From the NCBI RefSeq assembly GCF_005930495.1, contig NZ_SJEX01000001.1:1-64000 (forward strand): DNA of 64,000 bases, in the 5' to 3' direction. The notes beneath the pieces are model-generated. The model made no database searches, was not told where the DNA came from, and worked only from the letters and a program-made list of their open reading frames with translations. The DNA is from Modestobacter excelsi. Lineage in GTDB: Bacteria > Actinomycetota > Actinomycetes > Mycobacteriales > Geodermatophilaceae. Below are positions 10,031-18,962 of the stretch, piece by piece (within the stretch, counting starts at the first letter, position 1; the number at the start of each line of letters is the position of its first letter). The translations under genes and the position numbers were made by a program.

Positions 10031-11266
10031 ATGGGACGACCGCCGCTGCCGGTGGGCACCTTCGGCAAGATCGGCCTCCTGCTCCTGTCCAGCGGTGAGG
10101 TCCAGGCCCGCGCCCGGTTCCGGGACTTCGACGGCCGCACCCGGCTGGTCTCCAAGACCGGCGCTTCCCGCGCTGCCGCTGAGCGGGCGCTGAAGACCGA
10201 GCTGGCCGCCCGCCGTGGGCCCGGGGGAGCCGGTGCGATCACTGCGGGTTCCCGGGTGTCGGCGCTCGTCGACGTGTGGCTGGACACCGACCACGGCTGG
10301 TCGACCGGCACCGAACGCACCTACCGCTCGGTGATCCGCACCTCGGTGCTGCCCGCCTTCGGCCAGCTGACCCTGCAGGAGGTCACCCCCGGCCTGGTCG
10401 GCCGCGCGCTCACCGCGATCGCCAAGACCAGCGGGCCCGGTGCCGCCAAGACCGCCCGCGCCTGCCTGTCGAGCATGTTCTCCCTCGCCATCGACGACGG
10501 CGCCCTCACCGCCAACCCCGTGCGCGACGCCACCGTCCGGATCGACACCACCGCCAAGAAGGCACCGCGGGCGCTGACCGTCGAGCAGACCACCCAACTG
10601 GTGGAGCTGTTCCGCAACAGCCCGCGGGCGGCCGAACTGGATCTGGCCGACATCGTCGACTGGATGCTGGCCACCGGCGCCCGGATCGGGGAGGCGGTGG
10701 CACTGCGGACCGGGGAGACCGCCGGACGGCCACTGCTGGACCTGGACGCCGGCACCTGGGAGGTCAACGCCACCGCGGTGCGGGTGCCCAAGCGGGGGAT
10801 GGTCGTCCAGCCGCGGACCAAGACCGCCGCCGGCTGGCGGATCATCGCGGTGCCCGAGTTCGCGGTGGAGATGGTGCGCCGTCGATTGGATGCGCCGCTG
10901 CGGCCCGACACTGAGCTGGTCTTCCCAGCGCCGTTCGCCGGGACGCTGCGAGACCCGAACAGCGTGTCCGGTGAACTACGCCAGCTGCTGGACTCCTTTG
11001 ACTGCGACGCCTGCCACGGGACCGGTTTCCAGCCGGCGACGAGCACGTCGGCGGCCGGTCGCCCGGTTCGCTGCACTGAGGGGCCGTGGTCCTGGGTCAC
11101 CTCGCACACCTTCCGCAAGACCGTCGCCACCCGCCTGGACGAAGCCGGGTTCACCCCGCGGCAGGTGGCCGACCAGCTCGGCCACGCGAACCCGTCGATG
11201 ACCCTGGACGTCTACTTTGGCCGCCAGGTCGTCAGCGCCGAGGCTGCCCGGGTGCTGGGCAGGTGA
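10031..11266 (+). CDS. Tyrosine recombinase (island integrase)
   Basis: Site-specific recombinase expected to integrate and excise the island at tRNA-Asn. 411 residues: N-terminal AP2-like arm-binding part, SAM-like core-binding domain (about 75-175), then the catalytic domain. Catalytic residues: Arg in ATGARIGEAVALR, HTFRKT (HxxR), LGHAN and the nucleophile Tyr in LDVYFGR. Between the first Arg and HTFR lies an insertion with CDACHGTG and a later Cys in VRCTEG, resembling a CxxCxGxG zinc knuckle. It appears intact, and a relic of a close homologue lies at 17203-17535. RBS GAGGGG; start ATG. Confidence 0.93.
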   Translation: MGRPPLPVGTFGKIGLLLLSSGEVQARARFRDFDGRTRLVSKTGASRAAAERALKTELAARRGPGGAGAITAGSRVSALVDVWLDTDHGWSTGTERTYRSVIRTSVLPAFGQLTLQEVTPGLVGRALTAIAKTSGPGAAKTARACLSSMFSLAIDDGALTANPVRDATVRIDTTAKKAPRALTVEQTTQLVELFRNSPRAAELDLADIVDWMLATGARIGEAVALRTGETAGRPLLDLDAGTWEVNATAVRVPKRGMVVQPRTKTAAGWRIIAVPEFAVEMVRRRLDAPLRPDTELVFPAPFAGTLRDPNSVSGELRQLLDSFDCDACHGTGFQPATSTSAAGRPVRCTEGPWSWVTSHTFRKTVATRLDEAGFTPRQVADQLGHANPSMTLDVYFGRQVVSAEAARVLGR

Positions 11267-11423
11267 CCGGTTCGCTCGCTTCGACAACCAGTCGAGAGAG
11301 TCGACGCCGACCAGCACCGCGATCGCTGCATTCGCCTCGCCGATCCAGAACGCTCGCGTCCACAAGCTGGACGTCGCCGCGGTCTTCTTTCATCTGCTTA
11401 AACCGTGTACACCTGGCGACACG

Positions 11424-11465
11424 CCAACGACCCCACCGCCCAGGGCGGGACGGTGGGGTCGTTGG
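11424..11465. terminator. Bidirectional hairpin terminator
   Basis: Arms 11424-11438 and 11451-11465 are a perfect 15-bp stem with a 12-nt loop, sitting between the recombinase stop and the stop of the minus-strand L7/L12-like gene, the usual place for a shared terminator. From 11267 to 11423 nothing else is seen. Confidence 0.75.
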
Positions 11466-11493
11466 GCCGTCCGGACCAAACGGTGGCAACCAG

Positions 11494-12069
11494 CTAGAGA
11501 GTCTTGAGGATTCTGGCCTTCGCTTCGTCGAACTCCTCCTGCGACACGGCGCCCGCGGCTCGGAGCTCGGCGAGCTTGCCCAACTCGTCCATGGCGCTCG
11601 GGTAGACCGTGACAGGGTCGACCGAGAGAACGGGCTCGGCGATGAGGGTGACAGCGGCGCCTGCGCCCTCAAGTCTGGCCTTGGCCTTCTCTGCGGCGTC
11701 CTTGGCGACGTTCTCCAGGACCACCACGGGCGCGTTGTCGACCAGATCCTTGGCTTCCTTCAGGCCGAGCGAGGTCAATTCGCGCAGCTCCTTAATGACC
11801 TGGATCTTCTTGTCGCCGGCTGCCTCGAGGATGACGTCGAACTCGCCCTGCTCGGCGACGGTCCCACGCGGGACGGCCAAGCCAACCGAGGCCGGCTGCG
11901 TCAGGCGTTGGTTCGAGGCCTGTTGAGCAGCCTGCTGGCGCAGCAGCTCAGTTTGCTTCTTCGCCTCCTTCATCGCAGCCTTTGTGTAGGCGGCGGTCCG
12001 CTCCTTGTCTGACCGAAAGTCGACGACACCCCCACTGGACACCGACATCATCTTGCGAATCAGGCCCAT
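11494..12069 (-). CDS. Ribosomal L7/L12 C-terminal-domain protein fused to SHOCT
   Basis: 191 residues in three parts. A charged N-terminal helix ([21 protein letters not shown]), then a region matching the L7/L12 C-terminal fold: [20 protein letters not shown], then [13 protein letters not shown] and the closing GAGAAVTLI, then a SHOCT-type tail ([21 protein letters not shown]). The L7/L12 domain binds translational GTPases in the ribosomal stalk; SHOCT is a short oligomerisation module. The ribosomal dimerisation domain is absent, so this is not the ribosomal protein. Function unknown; factor binding is inference. Confidence 0.82.
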   Translation of the reverse strand: MGLIRKMMSVSSGGVVDFRSDKERTAAYTKAAMKEAKKQTELLRQQAAQQASNQRLTQPASVGLAVPRGTVAEQGEFDVILEAAGDKKIQVIKELRELTSLGLKEAKDLVDNAPVVVLENVAKDAAEKAKARLEGAGAAVTLIAEPVLSVDPVTVYPSAMDELGKLAELRAAGAVSQEEFDEAKARILKTL

Positions 12070-12235
12070 GCCTTCGTTCCCCCATCTGTCGCTGAGACTC
12101 GGCGCAGTGGGAGTTCGCCACGGCTGCCGTACGGCTGTAATAGCGGCACCGTATTGCCTCTGGCCTCAAAGGCGCCTCCCCCAGTGGGGTCAATACGGCG
12201 CCGACGCAGCTGCCCGACCGCCGGCTACTTCTGCT

Positions 12236-12428
12236 CAGCGGATGCCGCGCTGCGCCGCCGCGACTTTGCACTCCCACCATCGGTCGCACTCGGCCTCGTC
12301 GTAGAGCACCCGACGCCCACCTTGATGCCCGACGGCCCGATGCCGATGTGGCGCCAGTAGCGGACGGTGGCCGGGCTGGTGCGGAACCGCGCCGCGACCT
12401 CCTCGGTGGTCAGCAGACGATCAGTCAT
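12236..12428 (-). pseudogene. Xis-like MerR-type HTH protein, frameshifted copy 1
   Basis: Reads MTDRLLTTEEVAARFRTS then ATVRYWRHIGIGPSGIKVG, a winged-helix DNA-binding domain of the excisionase type, nearly identical to the intact copy at 18610. One base is missing in the GRRV region (12313-12318); in the restored frame it would end LYDEAECDRWW...RGIR at 12236. As read, the tail is nonsense. Excisionases bind near att sites and direct excision; this copy is probably dead. Confidence 0.8.
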
Positions 12429-12994
12429 GACATCTCCTCAGACGACGACGGGGTGGAGTCGGTCGACCGGAGAAGGCGCTGATGCCGTGCGATTGCTGCC
12501 AGGTGCGTGGGGATGACGTTGCTTCGGGTGCTTCCGGCAGCGGCCTAGCGAGGTGTCACCCCTTTGTCACCCCGGCTGGTGCGGCTACTCCCGCCGCCCG
12601 ATGCGTGGGTGGAATCAGCACCCAGGCTGCGCCGCCTTGTAGCCCGGAGGACGTCTTGCGCGGCAGCGGCGATGGCCAGCAGGTGCGCCGCCCGACGATG
12701 GCCCGTCTACGCATGGGGATCGCCGACGATCCGGAGGGGGCCGACGCGGTACAGCCAGCCCCACCTGGAGTGAGCCAGCGGTTACGTGCTGCCGCGGTCG
12801 GTGCCGAAAACTGTGAGCCATACCCTTGTGCGACTGGGGCCCGGAGAGAACCAGCCTGGCGCCATCGGACTCATGTGCCGTACTCACCCGGATCAAGGAA
12901 GCATCGCCAGCCGGCGGGTGTGGTTGATCTTGATGGCCTGGGCCAGGTGCGGCGTTGTCAGGTTCAGGACCGGACGCCGGGCATGGGCAGCGGC
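12429..12994. other. Gene-poor stretch with repeat and relic
   Basis: Contains GTCACCCC direct repeats at 12554-12573 and, at about 12575-12700 on the minus strand, a decayed fragment matching the C-terminal end of the Cys-motif protein at 18963 (AIAAAAQDVLRAT). Nothing recognisable from 12700 to 12994. Confidence 0.55.
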
Positions 12995-13630
12995 TTAAAT
13001 CCCGGCGGCCCTAGCGGTCGTGATCGCTTCCGCCCGAGTGGACACCTGGAGTTTGGTGAAGATGTTGGAGACGTGGTTGCGCACGGTCTTCTCGCTCAGG
13101 CCCAGCTTCGCAGCGATCTCCCCATTGGTTAGCTGCTGGGTGAGGAGGATGAGGATCTCCCGTTCGCGACTGGAAAGCTGGGGAAAGGTCTGCGCCGGCC
13201 TGGGCCTGGCGCCCAGCAGGGTGGTGAGCTTCGCGGCGACAGGTGCGCCGATGATGGTTTGGCCGTCGACAACGCCCTGTACGGCCCGCAGGATCTCAGC
13301 CTTACGGGCGCCTTTGAGCAGGTAGCCGCGTGCGCCGGCCTGCAGGGCGGCGAAAAGCGCCTCGTCGTCCTCGACCATGGTGAGCACGAGGACGGCAATG
13401 TGCGGACAGCGGGCCAGGACCCGTTCCGTCGCCTCCACGCCGCTCATTCCGGGCATGGTGAGGTCCATCAGGACGACATCGGGCTGTAGGGCGAGCGCCG
13501 CCGCGATCGCGGCTCGCCCGTCGGGGGCTTCGCCGACGACCTCCACCTCAGTTGTGGTGCTGAGCAGCGCGCGCAGGCCCTCACGGAAGGGGGCGTGGTC
13601 ATCGCAGATGAGCACTCGGGTTGGAGTCAC
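12995..13630 (-). CDS. LuxR/NarL-family response regulator
   Basis: 211 residues. Receiver domain with acidic pair DD at 10-11, phospho-acceptor Asp in VVLMDLTMPG and the conserved Lys in GYLLKGA; C-terminal LuxR-type HTH LSSREREILILLTQQLTNGE and KTVRNHVSNIFTKL. Starts at GTG 13630, which would overlap the stop of the kinase gene as GTGA if the kinase frame were intact. Expected partner: the histidine kinase just upstream. Target genes unknown. Confidence 0.93.
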   Translation of the reverse strand: MTPTRVLICDDHAPFREGLRALLSTTTEVEVVGEAPDGRAAIAAALALQPDVVLMDLTMPGMSGVEATERVLARCPHIAVLVLTMVEDDEALFAALQAGARGYLLKGARKAEILRAVQGVVDGQTIIGAPVAAKLTTLLGARPRPAQTFPQLSSREREILILLTQQLTNGEIAAKLGLSEKTVRNHVSNIFTKLQVSTRAEAITTARAAGI

Positions 13631-15686
13631 CGGGCACCCCGGGGCGGCGAAGCGCAGGGCAGGCTGGCGTGCAGCACTGTGCCGCCATCGGCAGCCGATT
13701 CAATGTTGCACGCGCTCCGCCGAGTTCGGCGGCTCGGTCTCGCATGGACTGCAGCCCCAGTCCGAGCGGTGGCAGGTCGGGGAACCCGCGGCCGTCGTCG
13801 ATCACGGTCACGGCCAGATCTTCGCCGTTGATCCGCAACTGCACTGCGCACTGGGTGGCATGTGCGTGCGCGGCGGCGTTGTGGAGTGCCTCCAAGGCGA
13901 TGCGGTAGGCGGCAACCTCCACCGCCGCGGGAAGCGCGCCCAGCGGTGGGCCGTCCACGGTGATGGCGAGCCCGGCCATCGTGGCGGCGTGGCTGCGCAG
14001 TGCGCCGACTAGCCCGAGTGCATCAAGGGCGGGTGGGCGCAATTCGTGGGCGATGCGGCGGACCTCGTGCACAGCGGCGTCGGTCTGCTCGAGCAGGCCG
14101 TTGAGCAGGTGCTGGGCGCGATCGTCGTCCACGCCGATGAGGTCGCGCGCTGCCTCGGCGGTCATCGTCAGGCCGGCGAGTTGTGGCCCGAGTCCGTCGT
14201 GCAGGTCACGGCCGATGCGACGGCGTTCCTCCTCACGGGCCATGACCAGCCGCTCCCGGGATTGCTGCAGGTCCTCGGACAGCCGTCGGGCCTGCTCGCC
14301 CGCCTGGACGGCGTGCAGCGCGATGCCGACCTGACGGGCCAGATCCTGCAGCACCCTGAGATCGCCGGGCGCGAGTTCCAGCCGCCCAGATCGGCCGGCC
14401 AGCGTCAGTCGGCCGACCGTCTCCCCGGCGTGCACGAGGGGAACGTAGGTGAGCGAGGCCAGACTGGACGGCGGTCGTCCGTGCGCGGCCGACGTCTCAA
14501 AGCCCGTGCTCGTCACCGATTCGACCGCCACGAAAGGAACGTGGAGGGCGTCTGCGACCGCGGCGACGACGGTGGTCAGGGCTGTCGCCGGGGTCAGCGC
14601 CGCCTCCAGGCGGCGGCCCAACAGACTGAGGGCCCGATAGGGATCGGCTCGATCCCCGTAGACGAGGCGGTCGACGCCCCGCTGCAGCCATCCCCGGAGG
14701 GCCGGCACCACGGCGACGACCAGGACGACGGCGACGACGGTCGACGCCTGGCGGTCGAAGGAGAGCAGCCCGGCGGTGGCGACCACTGCAACGCAAACCA
14801 GCAGTACACAGCCGGTTAGAAGCGCATAGAGCAGCGCTCGATCCAGCACGGGTCTCTCATCAAGCAACCGGTGGTGGAGCACTCCGATCGCCACCGCCAG
14901 GACAACCGCCGCCAGCGCGAGCTGGACGAAGACGAACACACCGTCGTACGAGTCCGGCGACCCCAGCGCCACAACCACGTCGAGGACGAACGCGAGGGCG
15001 GCGACGGCGAACGCGGCCATCAGCAGTGCGATACGCGCTCGGGAATCGGGCGGTGAAGAGCGGAAACGGACTACGAGGCTGCTGGCGGCGAGCAGCACCA
15101 GCGCCAGCGTTGCCAGTCCGAGGATGGGGTCAAGCCATTCGGCTCCGGTCAGGAACTCGGCCGCGTACGGGTTCGGCAGGCGCCGGTTACCCACAGGGAT
15201 GAAGCCCTGGCGGAATGCCTGAGTCAATCCCAACAGCGGGAGAACGAGGAGTGCTGCGCGCACGACCGGACGCCATCGCCTCGAGGGCAGGCGGCCGTCG
15301 GGAAAGTACAGCGGTGCCAGCACGAACAACGGGATGAGGGCGACCTGGTAGGTCCACGTCTGCAGCCACACGGCAACCGGTGCACCAGGCAGCCCCAGGA
15401 GCACCCACTGCTCACCGGCCAGGCCGGTCAGGAACAGTTCGCCTGAAACGAAGAAAGACCAACCGACCGGGTCTCGCGGCCGGGCGGCGAGCACCACGCT
15501 GCCCACCAGGGCTGTCGGCACCATTGGGATCAGCAACAACAGGGACCGACTGGCCCCGGTACGGAAACTCCAGAGCAGGATCAGTACACCGAGGACGCAC
15601 GTCGCCGCGATCCCGGCCGCCCCCATGAGGCGGCCGGGACCGGAACCGGTACGAAGCCACCGGTTGCTGAGCAGGACCGCAGGCAC
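13599..15686 (-). CDS. Membrane histidine kinase, C-terminal frameshift
   Basis: NarL-type sensor. About ten hydrophobic segments in the first 330 residues, a GAF-like region, HisKA_3 with the phospho-accepting His in GRDLHDGLGPQLAG (about residue 492) and a HATPase domain ending GLGLQSMRDRAAELGG. The GTG start at 15686 has AGGAGGT upstream. After GG the frame departs from the family; a missing base near 13712-13722 is likely, since the next frame continues as NIESAADGGTVLHASLP and stops at 13627, coupled to the regulator start. As read, the protein runs on to 13599. The ATP lid is kept, so activity may persist. Operon with the genes on both sides. Confidence 0.88.
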   Translation of the reverse strand: MPAVLLSNRWLRTGSGPGRLMGAAGIAATCVLGVLILLWSFRTGASRSLLLLIPMVPTALVGSVVLAARPRDPVGWSFFVSGELFLTGLAGEQWVLLGLPGAPVAVWLQTWTYQVALIPLFVLAPLYFPDGRLPSRRWRPVVRAALLVLPLLGLTQAFRQGFIPVGNRRLPNPYAAEFLTGAEWLDPILGLATLALVLLAASSLVVRFRSSPPDSRARIALLMAAFAVAALAFVLDVVVALGSPDSYDGVFVFVQLALAAVVLAVAIGVLHHRLLDERPVLDRALLYALLTGCVLLVCVAVVATAGLLSFDRQASTVVAVVLVVAVVPALRGWLQRGVDRLVYGDRADPYRALSLLGRRLEAALTPATALTTVVAAVADALHVPFVAVESVTSTGFETSAAHGRPPSSLASLTYVPLVHAGETVGRLTLAGRSGRLELAPGDLRVLQDLARQVGIALHAVQAGEQARRLSEDLQQSRERLVMAREEERRRIGRDLHDGLGPQLAGLTMTAEAARDLIGVDDDRAQHLLNGLLEQTDAAVHEVRRIAHELRPPALDALGLVGALRSHAATMAGLAITVDGPPLGALPAAVEVAAYRIALEALHNAAAHAHATQCAVQLRINGEDLAVTVIDDGRGFPDLPPLGLGLQSMRDRAAELGGARATLNRLPMAAQCCTPACPALRRPGVPGDSNPSAHLR

Positions 15687-15721
15687 CGAGAGACCTCCTG
15701 CCCGGATACCGAGGCTTGCGA

Positions 15722-16321
15722 TTATGGCCGAGCCAGTGCGGGCTCCGGAGCATCCGCTAACGCCGCGCTCGTTCGCGCGGCGGTTGCCACGCCGAGCCAG
15801 ATGAGGCCGGCCGCGTAGAACACCAGGACGCCCGGCACGACGTCCTTCAAGCCGAGAGCCGCCAGTAGCCCGAGAACCAGCAGCGCCGCCGCTGGCCGCG
15901 GCAGGACCCCCGCGCGCCAGCTCGCCACACCGAACAGCAGCAGCCCTGCGACCCACAGGGTGAAGGAGGTAAGGAAGACGCCGACGGTCGTCGTACCCGG
16001 GTCATCCGCGAGTGGGGAGCCGGCAGCCGAGAGCTCGGGCAGCAGGGTCACCTCGGTGAGCGCAGAACCGAACATCAGCGTGCTCCCCACCACGGCGACC
16101 AGCGTCGCGATCTGACCGAATGTCCGCATGGCCTGTCGTTGGGCCAGATAGAGCCCCACGACCCCGGGAACCAACAACAGCATCTGCGCCGTATGCAGGC
16201 TGGACTCGGCCCGCCCCTCCGGCAGCCCGCCGACGGCAATGTCCCAGGCTGATTGCGCGATCACCAGCACTCCGGAAACGGCAGTCGCCGCACCACCAAA
16301 CCGGATCATGATGTTGAACAT
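15722..16321 (-). CDS. Multi-pass membrane protein of sensor operon
   Basis: 199 residues with about six membrane helices (GVLVIAQSAWDIAVGG, MLLLVPGVVGLYLA, IATLVAVVGSTLMFG and others), no recognisable motif. AAGGAGGA box before ATG 16321. First gene of a three-gene operon; the kinase GTG follows 35 nt after its stop. It may be a ligand-binding partner or an accessory protein of the sensor, which is inference from position only. Confidence 0.8.
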   Translation of the reverse strand: MFNIMIRFGGAATAVSGVLVIAQSAWDIAVGGLPEGRAESSLHTAQMLLLVPGVVGLYLAQRQAMRTFGQIATLVAVVGSTLMFGSALTEVTLLPELSAAGSPLADDPGTTTVGVFLTSFTLWVAGLLLFGVASWRAGVLPRPAAALLVLGLLAALGLKDVVPGVLVFYAAGLIWLGVATAARTSAALADAPEPALARP

Positions 16322-16859
16322 CGCTCCTCCTTGGTCTTGACGGGCCCGATGCCCGCACCGAGGAGCGTCGTCGGCACACTTGTCCCCCGTCATGGGGCAT
16401 GTCCCGGGCAAACCGGGAGAAATCTCCCGACGCAACCCGTCTGAGTGGGTCGTTCCGGATGCGCAGCCCGCCTCCTGCGCTGCATCGGCGGGGCAACGTC
16501 TTGGCCGCGGTTGAGCGCCTCCGCGGGTGGTGTCCCGGGCTGGACGGGTCAGACGCGACTTCAGTGAAGCAGCAGACCAAGTCGGTCACGCTGCTCGGCC
16601 GTCAAAGGGGGCGCTCCGTTGACGACTCGGCGAACGTGTTCTTCCAGCTGTTCCCATTTTCCAACTTCGCCCCAGGGGACGCAGGGTTCGGAGTCCACGA
16701 ACGTCGCCAATGGTCACCGGGTCTCCTGCGGGGCGGCGACGAGGGACGGATGTCCGTCACCGTGACAAGGCGCCCGACTGGGGTGACAACGGGGTAGCGG
16801 CGCCGAAAGCGTGGTGGCGCGCTACGTCACCCCGATGTCACCTCCCCCGGCCGCGGGGA
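16322..16859. other. Leader of sensor operon and inverted GTCACC repeats
   Basis: No gene recognised. The part next to 16321 must carry the promoter of the minus-strand sensor operon, but I cannot place its boxes confidently. At 16780-16799 and 16820-16842 GGGGTGACA-type blocks face each other (16780: GGGGTGACAACGGGGTAGCG; 16820 strand: CGCTACGTCACCCC), an imperfect inverted repeat around a 20-nt centre. Confidence 0.5.
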
Positions 16860-17202
16860 TCATGAACGTAGGGACGGGCTGCCGCGTCGGTGCACGGCAC
16901 GGAAAACGTCGTCGAGGGCTGCGGTGAGGGCGAGCAGGTGCCGGTCGTACAGCGCACCTTGCTCGATCTCGGTGACGAGCTCCCGCAGGAGGTCCACCCA
17001 GACCACCTGCCGGGGCTTCGGCGCTGACGTCGGCGACCGGGCCGGGACGGTGATCACCCGTTCGACGATTGTGACGGCGCTGCGTCCGGATGCTGCGACG
17101 CGGGACTGCTCCCAGGCCCGGTGCCGGCAGGTCGCCGAGCACCACTTCGGGATGGGCCCGTGCGACCGCGGGGTGATTGCGCCGCGGCACCACCCGCACG
17201 TC
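16860..17202 (-). pseudogene. Cys-motif island protein, N-terminally truncated copy
   Basis: Reads CGWCRGAITPRSHGP, IPKWCSATCRHRAWEQ, then SGRSAVTIVERVITVP and QVVWVDLLRELVTEIEQGAL...FRAVHRR. It aligns along its length with the copy at 18963 (CGWCSGP...IPKWCSNTCRKRAWEQ). The CxxC...CxxxC pattern suggests a small zinc-binding domain followed by a helical region. The 5' end is lost where it abuts a recombinase fragment of opposite orientation. Function unknown. Confidence 0.65.
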
Positions 17203-17535
17203 GTGGCCGGCGAGCTGCGCGACCCGAACAGCGTCTCCGGGGATCTGCGCCAGCTGTTGGACTCCTTCGAGTGCGAGGCCTGCGACGGGACCGGCTGCTA
17301 GACGCCGACGAGCACGTCGGCGGCCGGCCGCCCGGAACGCTGCGCCGAGGGCCCGAGGTCGTGGGTCACCTCGCACACGTTCCGCAAGACCGTCGCCACC
17401 CGCCTGGACGAAGCCGGGTTCACCCCGCGGCAGGTGGCCGACCAGCTCGGCCACGCCAACGCGTCGATGACGCTAGACGTCTACTTCGGCCGCCAGGTGG
17501 TCAGCGCCGAAGCCGCGCGTGTACTTGGTCGCTGA
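17203..17535 (+). pseudogene. C-terminal relic of a second recombinase
   Basis: Closely matches residues about 305-411 of the recombinase at 10031 (RDPNSVSGDLRQLLDSF, CEACDGTG, SHTFRKTVATRLDEAGF, LDVYFGRQVV) and ends at an equivalent stop. An in-frame TAG at 17299-17301 and the missing N-terminal three quarters make it inactive. It shows that a second related element once lay here in tandem. Confidence 0.9.
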
Positions 17536-17730
17536 CCGGGTCACCTGCTTTGACAAGTAGGCAACTTGTCAACGCTCCCTGGGTGCTTCTGAAGTGCCCC
17601 AGTTGTGGTCGAACGGACCGAGCGCATGCGCTCAGCGGCGACTGGGCAGGGCTGACTGCCCGCACCTGTCCGCCTCGTTAGCGTGAAGGAGGAGGGCCGG
17701 TCTGGTGGATGGAAGCCGAATGCTTCGCAA

Positions 17731-18267
17731 TTAATCAGTGTTCTGGTCGATCAGCTGCGAGGATAGGTTGTATGCGTCCTGTAGCCGCAGGTCGTCCTGA
17801 TTGCATGTGATTATCGGCAACCGGTTGGCAAAAACATCATCGCACACGAGCGAGAACTCGATCGGCCGAACCGACTGCACATTCCCGCCTTGGTCCACGT
17901 AAGCCACATCAATGATGAACCAGTTTTGCGAGTCAGGCTTAACGCGAACGCGCTCGCGCTCGACTCCGCTCCACTGTGACCAGTTCGACTCAAAGTCCGC
18001 AAAACCGCGGTCATGCCTCGCGCGCAGGTGATCGGTGAGCATGGTGTCCCATACGGACTTGGGATCATCGAGGACAGTATTGTAGAAGTCGTTGATGAAA
18101 TCTTCAGCGGCGTCCCTTTGAATGCGCTCACCGCTCTTAGTCTCCTGGACAACCATGAGTAAAACCCCTCCCAACACTGCCGCCATTGCTGCAATAGATA
18201 GGTCCCTGATTCCCGGCGTATGAGCCACCCCGACGTCCCCCCGTGCCGCAGCGGTAACACGTGTCAT
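17731..18267 (-). CDS. Hypothetical membrane-anchored protein, low G+C
   Basis: 178 residues: short N-terminal tail, one helix (LSIAAMAAVLGGVLLMVV), then an outer domain with DFINDFYNTVLDDPKSVWDT and a beta-rich half, resembling NTF2-like/DUF4878 ectodomains. G+C and codon use are clearly lower than in neighbours (many A/T third positions), a sign of recent transfer. Start ATG 18267 has only a weak ribosome site. No function assigned. Upstream 17536-17730 is empty. Confidence 0.7.
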   Translation of the reverse strand: MTRVTAAARGDVGVAHTPGIRDLSIAAMAAVLGGVLLMVVQETKSGERIQRDAAEDFINDFYNTVLDDPKSVWDTMLTDHLRARHDRGFADFESNWSQWSGVERERVRVKPDSQNWFIIDVAYVDQGGNVQSVRPIEFSLVCDDVFANRLPIITCNQDDLRLQDAYNLSSQLIDQNTD

Positions 18268-18609
18268 GATGCCAGAGAAGCTTGATCAACAGTGCCTTTG
18301 CGAGGTTGATGCGTTGATTGTCAGCGCCGGGAGGGTCACTTTCTCGACGGCGCGGCCGTAACCTCCTGCCTCAGAGCGGGTCGACTAGGTGTGCTGCCCG
18401 GAGACGTTGATGCGCCGGAGGTACAAGTAGATGTGATGCTCGGGCGACTGCGGGCAAACAGGCCGGACGTGGTGGAGCGGTCAGACGACCTAGAAGGCGT
18501 CGGTCGATTCGGCTGGCCACCGATCCGGAGGGCAACCGGGTTGAGCTATGGCAGCCCAGCTGACAGTGCATTTCGCAGGTGGGGATATGCCGGTGGCGGA
18601 TCGATCGGC
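18268..18609. other. Stretch without recognised gene
   Basis: 342 nt between the divergent ends of the low-G+C gene and xis copy 2. I see no credible coding frame, tRNA or strong hairpin; it should hold the promoter of the gene starting at 18267. Confidence 0.4.
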
Positions 18610-18804
18610 TCAGCGGGCGTCGTGCAGCGACGCCGCGACCTTCGTTTCCCACCATCGGTCGCACTCCGCCTCGTCGTAGAGCACCCGACGGCCGACCTTG
18701 ATCCCGGAGGGGCCGATGCCCACGTGACGCCAGTAGCGGACGGTGGCCGGGCTGGTGCGGAAACGGGCGGCGACTTCCTCGGTGGTCAGCAGGCGAACAG
18801 TCAT
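18610..18804 (-). CDS. Xis-like MerR-type HTH protein, intact copy
   Basis: 64 residues: LLTTEEVAARFRTSPATVRY forms the helix-turn-helix and RRVLYDEAECDRWWE the wing and tail of excisionase/AlpA-type proteins. It probably bends DNA at the attachment site and steers the tyrosine recombinase to excision. Preceded by GTCACCCC repeats (18932-18951) about 130 nt upstream of its ATG, which may be its binding sites. It lies downstream of the Cys-motif gene on the same strand. Confidence 0.85.
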   Translation of the reverse strand: MTVRLLTTEEVAARFRTSPATVRYWRHVGIGPSGIKVGRRVLYDEAECDRWWETKVAASLHDAR

Positions 18805-18931
18805 GGCATCTCCTGAGATGACGACGGCGGGTGAAGCCGGTCATCCCTCAAAAGGCGCTGGTTCCGTTCGATTGCTGCCAGCGGCGTTGGGGTGACACCG
18901 CTCCAGGCGCTCCCGGGGCGGCCTGCTGACA

Positions 18932-18951
18932 CGTCACCCCGTTGTCACCCC
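18932..18951. repeat. Paired GTCACCCC direct repeats
   Basis: Two GTCACCCC units 10 nt apart, between the Cys-motif gene and xis copy 2. The same pair occurs at 12554-12573 beside xis copy 1 and in an inverted form at 16780-16842. The helical-turn spacing fits a protein-binding site. Confidence 0.5.
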
Positions 18952-18962
18952 GACCGGTGCGG

